From assembly GCA_963693085.1 (NCBI GenBank), contig OY856410.1, positions 1,391,251,363-1,391,315,362 of the forward strand: 64,000 nucleotides of DNA, written 5' to 3'. The position numbers were made by a program, and so were the translations under genes. Source of the DNA: Alisma plantago-aquatica (Eukaryota; Streptophyta; Magnoliopsida; Alismatales; Alismataceae). The first letter of the stretch is position 1; every line of letters begins with the position of its first letter. Below, piece by piece: positions 58,333 through 64,000 of this stretch. The notes beneath the pieces were generated by a model. It searched no databases. It saw nothing but the letters and a program-made list of their open reading frames with translations, and was not told the origin of the DNA.

Positions 58333-58932
58333 ATACTTAATAGTGATGACTGATGTCTTTTATAGGGATTAGAAGATATGGCCACTAGGGGTGGTGACTT
58401 CCAAAATGTATCCTAAGTTCTTGAAATTTAAACAAAGTATAGTTGTAGCAAGTTGCAAAGTGGAAGTGTTGGTAGAACTAGAATCAAATACAACTTTGAA
58501 TTTATGTCCCATGATTTCAAGTAGTCCTATATTTTATCCATGATAGTCAAAATCTAATATTTATTTCTATGGTTGAGAATAGAAAATGGGATTCGCAAGG
58601 ATGGTTACCTTCTATGTGTTGATTTGCATTGACCTGAGCTTCCTCATTATCAATGGTGAAAAATTAGGCCTATTGACGTTCTCATACAATTGTAGCTTCC
58701 CCTAGTTGGGCCTCCATTGGGCCTGGTCGTTGTAGGGTAGGGAAGGGACAGTAGGCCTAGTAGTGTCCCTCTTACTGGAAGAGATAACACACTCTCTTCT
58801 CAAAGAAACATCTACTATGGTGATTCCTCCCACAGGTACGCCATCCATGATTGTGAATCTTATTACAGGGTTTTCCTCTCCCTCTATTTATGTCCCTTCC
58901 ATTTTTAAGGCATTGTGCCCTTTATTATCATT

Positions 58933-60046
58933 TCATGGAGTAGAAACAACTTTAGTGTACCCTAGATGCCCCTTGGGTGGGTTCTGAGTAGACATGACAA
59001 TCCTCTCCATATCTAATGCGAAGTCAAGGGCCTTAGTCAAGTTTAAAGGTTCTCTATACATTACATGGGGTTTCAACTGGGAGTATAGACTCTTGATGAA
59101 GTGCTTCACTTTTTGCTCCTCAATCAACATGTAGGAAAATCACTCTAGGAGTCAGAACTTCTGAAAGTAATCTACCACTGACATTTTGCCTTAATAGAGG
59201 AGTATGAACTATTTCCCCTTTTCTTCTTGGCAGAGCTGGGGACAAACCTCAATGTGAAGATGGTGCACAAAAATACCTAAGGCATAGGTTCATAAGGGTC
59301 TCAATTAGTGATGTTGTTTTCCGACAATAGCTTTGTGGCTCCTTCGAGGAGGTGAGCGACAAAGAGGACCTTCCAGTTGGGTTGCACCTCCAATACGCAG
59401 AAGCCATTCTCCACATCCAGGTGCCAGCCATCTACCTTATTAATGACTTCCATCATGTCTTCTCCTCAAAACTTATATATGTTCAGCTTGAAAAAGTCAA
59501 GGATTGTATCTCCAAGACGAGGTCGGACAAGTTGAGGTTACCCATTTTCATCTCTAGTAATGTATCTGAGGGCTAAGGCACTAATGGCCTCAATGAGTTT
59601 CTTTTGTTGTTCCAACGAAAGAATTTTAGTGGTGTGGATCACCACTTGTCCGACCACAGGAACATAGCTCGGTCCACCAGCATGGGAGATGTCATCCTCG
59701 ACTTGTGTTAGCTTTTTGATATAGGTTCATCCTCAGGGTCATGGCCATATTTTGGGTTCAAAATTTCAAAGTGGATGACCTTGTGTTTGGGAACTTCCTC
59801 AACGGAGGTCTCCTCTGGCCTTTTCCACTTCTTAGAAAATTCACCTTCCATGGCTCTCTTCCTGTTCTTTGAGGAAACCTTCTTCCTACTAGGGATCTTC
59901 TTGTCTTGGTTGTCCCAGCGTCTGTCGCTGGCAATGACTGTTGTCTTGATGTGGGCCATATTGTTTAATAATAAGCTAATCTCAATTATATGATTAAGGC
60001 ATCTAAAGAACCTTAATAACGTACATACTATCTTGGCTACATGCAT
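58933..60046 (-). pseudogene. Gag remnant of element E
   Basis: Minus-strand frames at 59708-60046 (a Lys/Arg-rich start, MAHIKTTV then RKKVSSKNRKR) and 58933-59130 (EEQKVKHFIKSLYSQLKPHV, then ALDFALDME) fit the beginning and the end of a gypsy retrotransposon gag domain. Between them 59249-59431 is partly open. Breaks make it non-functional. 58640-58800, where a zinc knuckle is expected, shows none that is intact. Confidence 0.65.
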
Positions 60047-60386
60047 TAGGTATGATTTGATAGAGTATGCCTTAGCTCAAATAATCATAACCCTAACCTC
60101 TCATAAGGGAAGTAGTTGTTGGGTCCCTAGATTTTCGTGAGAGAATCAGGGGGTAGAGAAGGGAGGAACTAAAGATGAGAAGAATAGCCTAGATGTGTTT
60201 TACTTTTGGAAAAATCTTATAACTTTGTCTAGGAAGGATTCACATATGCCTGGGAGTCAAGAAAGTTTTTCCATCCCCCAGGTCATGATCCGCTAAACAC
60301 CATCATCTTGTATAATGTTCTAATAATTTTGTTAGGCTTGATTAAGTTTTTTAAAATTTACTAATTATTAAGGTTAAATGGTAAAC

Positions 60387-60404
60387 ATGGGATCGAATAC
60401 CAAA
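60387..60404 (-). other. Primer binding site of element E, altered
   Basis: On the minus strand, TTTGGTATTCGATCCCAT follows the LTR end. Compared with TGGTATCAGAGC it has several changes. Confidence 0.7.
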
Positions 60405-61942
60405 TGTAATGACCCACTCCCAATGTTGTCCCCAATTAAGGCATACCAGGAGGATAAGAGAGATTATCATAATTATAGGATCTGGATTTAGCAAGTAACC
60501 AACAACAATTAGTAATTTCATTGAATTGAAAAGAGTTTGATATTAATATGAAGATAGAATCTCCTCAAGGGGGTTACATGGAAAGGAAAACTAGTGTTGA
60601 AACATAAAGTAAATCTTTCTATAAATACTCGAGTCAACTTTAGTCATCTTCTCATTTTATACCATCTTTTCTGAATGTCTATATCTTCAGATAATTTGTA
60701 TTTTAAAATAAAATGTCAATAATCAAAGTGCGCTCAGTATATCACTATATTGAGTATGTGGTGCAAGAAAAATATGTGCATGTAAATGTAACAACATAAA
60801 CAACCATATCAACAATTATTATGAAATCATTTAACATGCAATATATGTTATAACTTGTCAAACCATAATTGTTCAGTCTCTGCATTATACCCTCTCGTGA
60901 GGTCCTGTCCTTGTAGTGGACACACATAACCTTCCCTTTCAGTCTGGGTATTCTATTGGCCTTCTCATCTGGGCTTGACCTATTGGTGACCTTCCCTTTT
61001 GAGCTTGGTATCTTATTGGCCTTCCTATCTGGGCTTGACCTAATGATGACCTTCCCTTCCAGGCTTAGTCACCAGTCATGTCCATAATGAATTTTCTCTC
61101 TTTCAACCATCCGCATTTAGCATCTTGGGTGTGAGTAGGTTATGTTCATATATGGCGATACAGATAGGGCCTTATAGTTTGTAGGTAAGTAAATAAACAA
61201 AAAGTGGGTTAATAGAAACACATTCCTAAAACTTCAGAATACGTTGGAATTCGATAAACGCGGGTATCCATAAGTAACCACATACGTTTCTTCAGGAGTG
61301 ACTTAGCTTCGAAGAAAACAAGTGCATGTTCAATTAGCCAAGTAATCAACCTATAATTAATGTTTAACATCTATGTACTACTTTTATGTTCACTAATTTC
61401 CCTTACGTGTGATTTGGTCTTTAAGTTTGGGTTTTAGGGTCAATTCAATATTACATTAGTTTAGGATACACAAACCCTAATTATCAAATATATAGACTTT
61501 TGAACTTAGGAAATCATCATTTGCAACATGTGAACCCTTTATCTTAGATTAGATCCAATTGTACTTTTTTATCAAATTAGACAAACTTTATTGATTAGGA
61601 TTAACTATCAAGGTATGATTATCAATTCATAAAAATTAGGATTTTCATGTATTAAAAATTATCATAGCATGCACTACTATATACTTTTGCGAATGGGAAT
61701 AGAATTGGGAAATGAAATCTATTTTATTAGATTATATACATTACTCTGATCAAATTTGTATGAATATTCAATATCTTTTGACCTACCAATAATTTACTAG
61801 AAATATTTCAAGATAACTCTATTTGCACAGGGTTTGCCATGACAATAGTTGGCTACATTATTCACCACGTTGTGGGGCCAGGGCCTAGCCAATCATTTCA
61901 TGACACCTTAAAACTCCGCACTTTTGTGGCAGGGGTGTAACA
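60405..61942 (-). repeat. 5' LTR of element E (1538 bp)
   Basis: On the minus strand it starts TGTTACACCCCTGCCAC and ends GGGTCATTACA beside the primer site. It contains a small tandem array with GGCCTTC-TCTGGGCTTGACC units (60957-61060). CGGTCG-type palindromes are absent. Confidence 0.8.
60935..61068. repeat. Short tandem repeat in E LTR
   Basis: Units of about 60 bp with ACCTTCCCTTT, TATTGGCCTTC and TCTGGGCTTGACCTA occur about two and a half times. Confidence 0.7.
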
Positions 61943-62323
61943 CGGGTTAAAAGACTAGTATGACCCTTACCTTACAACAACAAACCTGAGGGTGGATAGG
62001 TAAAATCACATGTACATGTATCTAACCTCCATTGTCTCATGCTTGCAAACAAAGCTATGGGTGAGCCAACTTGGTCGCTGACTATGGGCAACTAAGTGCC
62101 AGAGAGACTATTGTTGGTGCATGGCCCTTTGTAGGTTTTCATGGAATCCAAATGCAGTCTTGGTTTAGGCTGGTGAGGGTAGGAATTGAGAAGGCAAGGA
62201 CGGCTACTCGTTGACGTACAAGGAACCAGAGCAAAGAATAGAAGGCAAGATGGAAGGTCTCGCTAGGTTTTTCCTTTGCTGCACATCCTTTAGAATCCTA
62301 GCTTCGAGTCTAAGAACTAAGAA

Positions 62324-62324
<1 letters not shown>
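61943..62324. other. Unassigned sequence right of element E
   Basis: No gene or repeat end is recognised. The bases right after E (CGGGT) cannot be matched to a left duplication because the left end of E is missing. Confidence 0.35.
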
Positions 62325-62393
<69 letters not shown>

Positions 62394-62403
62394 GTGTGTG
62401 TAT
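62325..62403. repeat. TA microsatellite with short TG tail
   Basis: About 32 TA units are followed by TTTG and a few TG units. Frames translated through it as Tyr-Ile runs are artefacts. Confidence 0.95.
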
Positions 62404-64000
62404 AGGGAGAGGCTATGGGGAGGTGTCGAATGTCATTAGATGAGCTTAAAGCCAAATTGACAAAATTGGGGAAACTCAATACCTCACAACATAGGCAAAA
62501 AAGAGGATACTCCAATTTGTGGAAAGGTTTTGTGGCTGTCATGGATGAGAGAGAGAGAGGTGAAAGAAGGGAAGGGTGGTATTGTAGCCCAACTTTCCTT
62601 GTCCAACCGAAGGAGGAAGACCAACTGGAACACAGTCGATCTTAGATCAAACAGTCAGAAGGCCGTGTGACCTGTAGAGGGTCAGGCCTATCTTTTCCAG
62701 GTCACTTTAAATGTGATTGATAATAGAAATTTACTAATTAATCACTCACTATATGGAAACTTGTATATCGATATCTCTCTCATCTCTTCTCTGGCTGGAT
62801 CTGATTTTAAAGGGAACTTCATAATGATGTATTTTTGTTGGGAAAAGTTGTGCAGAATACAAAAAGTTAATTTCCTTTTCCATGCCTCCAAAGTATATAC
62901 TTATTTTAATTATTTAAGGCATGTAGCTACTCCTTTCCTATCCAAACTTGAAAAGTAATCATATTTGGTACATTTTTATGTTGGGTGGAAAGTAGGGCTA
63001 AATTAAGTCTATTGGTTACCTTCAACTTGTTTTTTAAGAAATTCAAGACAATATTGTATATTAATTATCAATTATTTATTATTCTTGGGAAGTCCTAGAT
63101 ATTTATGTTTTCCTTCACTTCTTTAACCATGAAACAAAAAATAGATTTTTTGAAAACAACAAAATACACAAAATCCTTTGTTACTGAGGACATTTCATTT
63201 CTAACCCCAAATTGTAAAACTAAACATAGAAATTCAAGGCTTTTCTAACACAACCTAATTAATACAATATTTGTATCCAAATATATATAAATATACATGA
63301 AAAATTCTTGTCATAACATATTGAAACTTCACCAGATGAGTTGTCCACACTAGAGCTAGAGGTACAAGGATGCATGCCAGGGCTTGTGCTGGGAGTGGGC
63401 AAGGTAGAAGGACAAGGGCATGTTGTTGCTTAATTATTTTTATTTTTTCACATTATTTCTTTTGCAGATCATGGCATCAAAGAAGGTATTATCCACATAT
63501 TAATATGTGCATCATCTTAGATTTATGTTTCCCAATCACAATCGGTGATTATGCATGTGCATATTTGGATTGCATTCTTTTAGTTGTATGGTAATTATTT
63601 TGCATACATTAAAATTATAACAAAAGTTGTGTCTTTTGTATTTAACTATTATCCTCATTGTATTACAAATAAGTCAAATTAATTAGAATGAGACGATAAG
63701 CATAGTAAGCAAAAAGAAAGCTTAGTCACAAAATTATGTGGATGACAAGTAGTAAATGTAATTATTAAGTGTGAAACTTGAGATAAGTCTATTGTTAATT
63801 GTGTAACATTGTTTCAGCAGATGTGTGATTAAACTATTTGTATATATAAATTTTGTATTAATCATCAGGTTGTTACATATTTAAGATGAAATTTTTTAAA
63901 ATTGAAAACATACATGAAGTTTGAATCGATTGAGACACATGTGTCTGAATACAAGAAGCAGTAAGCCAATGTGCCTTCTATGGGTACTCGTTGGACCAAT
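62404..64000. other. Unassigned AT-rich right flank
   Basis: No coding block longer than about 80 codons and no element end is found. The frame at 62415-62645 is open for 76 codons, but I see no domain or start context to support a gene. Confidence 0.35.

Larger units (their letters stand above)
57690..61942 (-). mobile_element. Element E: 5' part of a gypsy retrotransposon
   Basis: On the minus strand the order is LTR (61942 to 60405), primer site, gag, protease and RT start, ending about 57700, after which similarity stops. The 3' half and 3' LTR are missing. All frames are broken. The protease-RT order without an integrase before RT is the gypsy arrangement. Confidence 0.75.

Noticed and set aside
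62204..62542. 112-codon minus frame with Tyr-Ile run
   Set aside because: The run is a translated TA microsatellite.

Overview
The window looks like heterochromatic or otherwise repeat-rich DNA of a flowering plant. I see no intact host gene. Almost everything that can be recognised is a transposable element, and elements lie inside one another up to three deep. The plant assignment rests on the LTR retrotransposon types (initiator-tRNA-Met primer sites, SIRE-like copia gag and pol), a CACTA TNP2 transposase, a plant-type LINE with a zf-RVT domain, and captured fragments of plant-like RPN1 and ABCB genes. The species cannot be read from the sequence.

Layout. (1) 717-19163 is a copia element (A, + strand) with a perfect 5-bp target duplication (AATAG), 2.23-kb LTRs and a decayed gag-pol. 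Its 5' LTR is split by element B (1204-10568, - strand, ACTAC duplication). B has two 3288-bp LTRs and no coding capacity, so it is a LARD-like non-autonomous element. (2) 20435-23520 is a decayed CACTA TNP2 transposase, broken by a 5'-truncated LINE (about 23521-25872), followed by a second LINE remnant (about 25915-27060). (3) 27540-30546 is a mosaic of intron-containing, stop-bearing fragments of three unrelated host genes: RPN1, an ABCB transporter and a coiled-coil protein. It is followed by CACTA-like subterminal repeats (30895-31250), so transposon-mediated gene capture is the most likely origin. (4) 31255-49930 is a 5'-truncated SIRE-type copia element (D) with an inverted integrase piece, a reverse transcriptase lacking its catalytic core, an extra ORF downstream of pol and a 3' LTR. 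Inside its RT lies element C1 (32071-44644, TGGAC duplication). Inside C1's 5' LTR lies C2 (33418-39546, TAAAC duplication). C1 and C2 are one family that has lost pol and the N-terminal gag but keeps one gag-like ORF. (5) 49931-61942 holds older minus-strand pieces: a gypsy 5' end (F), a copia LTR plus gag (G), and a gypsy gag-protease-RT fragment with its 5' LTR (E). 61943-64000 has only a TA microsatellite that I can name.

Main observation. All the motif-bearing LTR elements (A, B, C1, C2, D; at least three unrelated lineages) carry clusters of a CpG-rich core, CGGTCG/CGACCG and close variants, usually as inverted pairs. In each the clusters lie about 90-480 bp upstream of the LTR TATA box, and each element has a second cluster in its internal region. 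The older elements E and G do not show it. This looks like a shared or convergent regulatory motif of LTR retrotransposons in this genome. Functional claims about it are inference.
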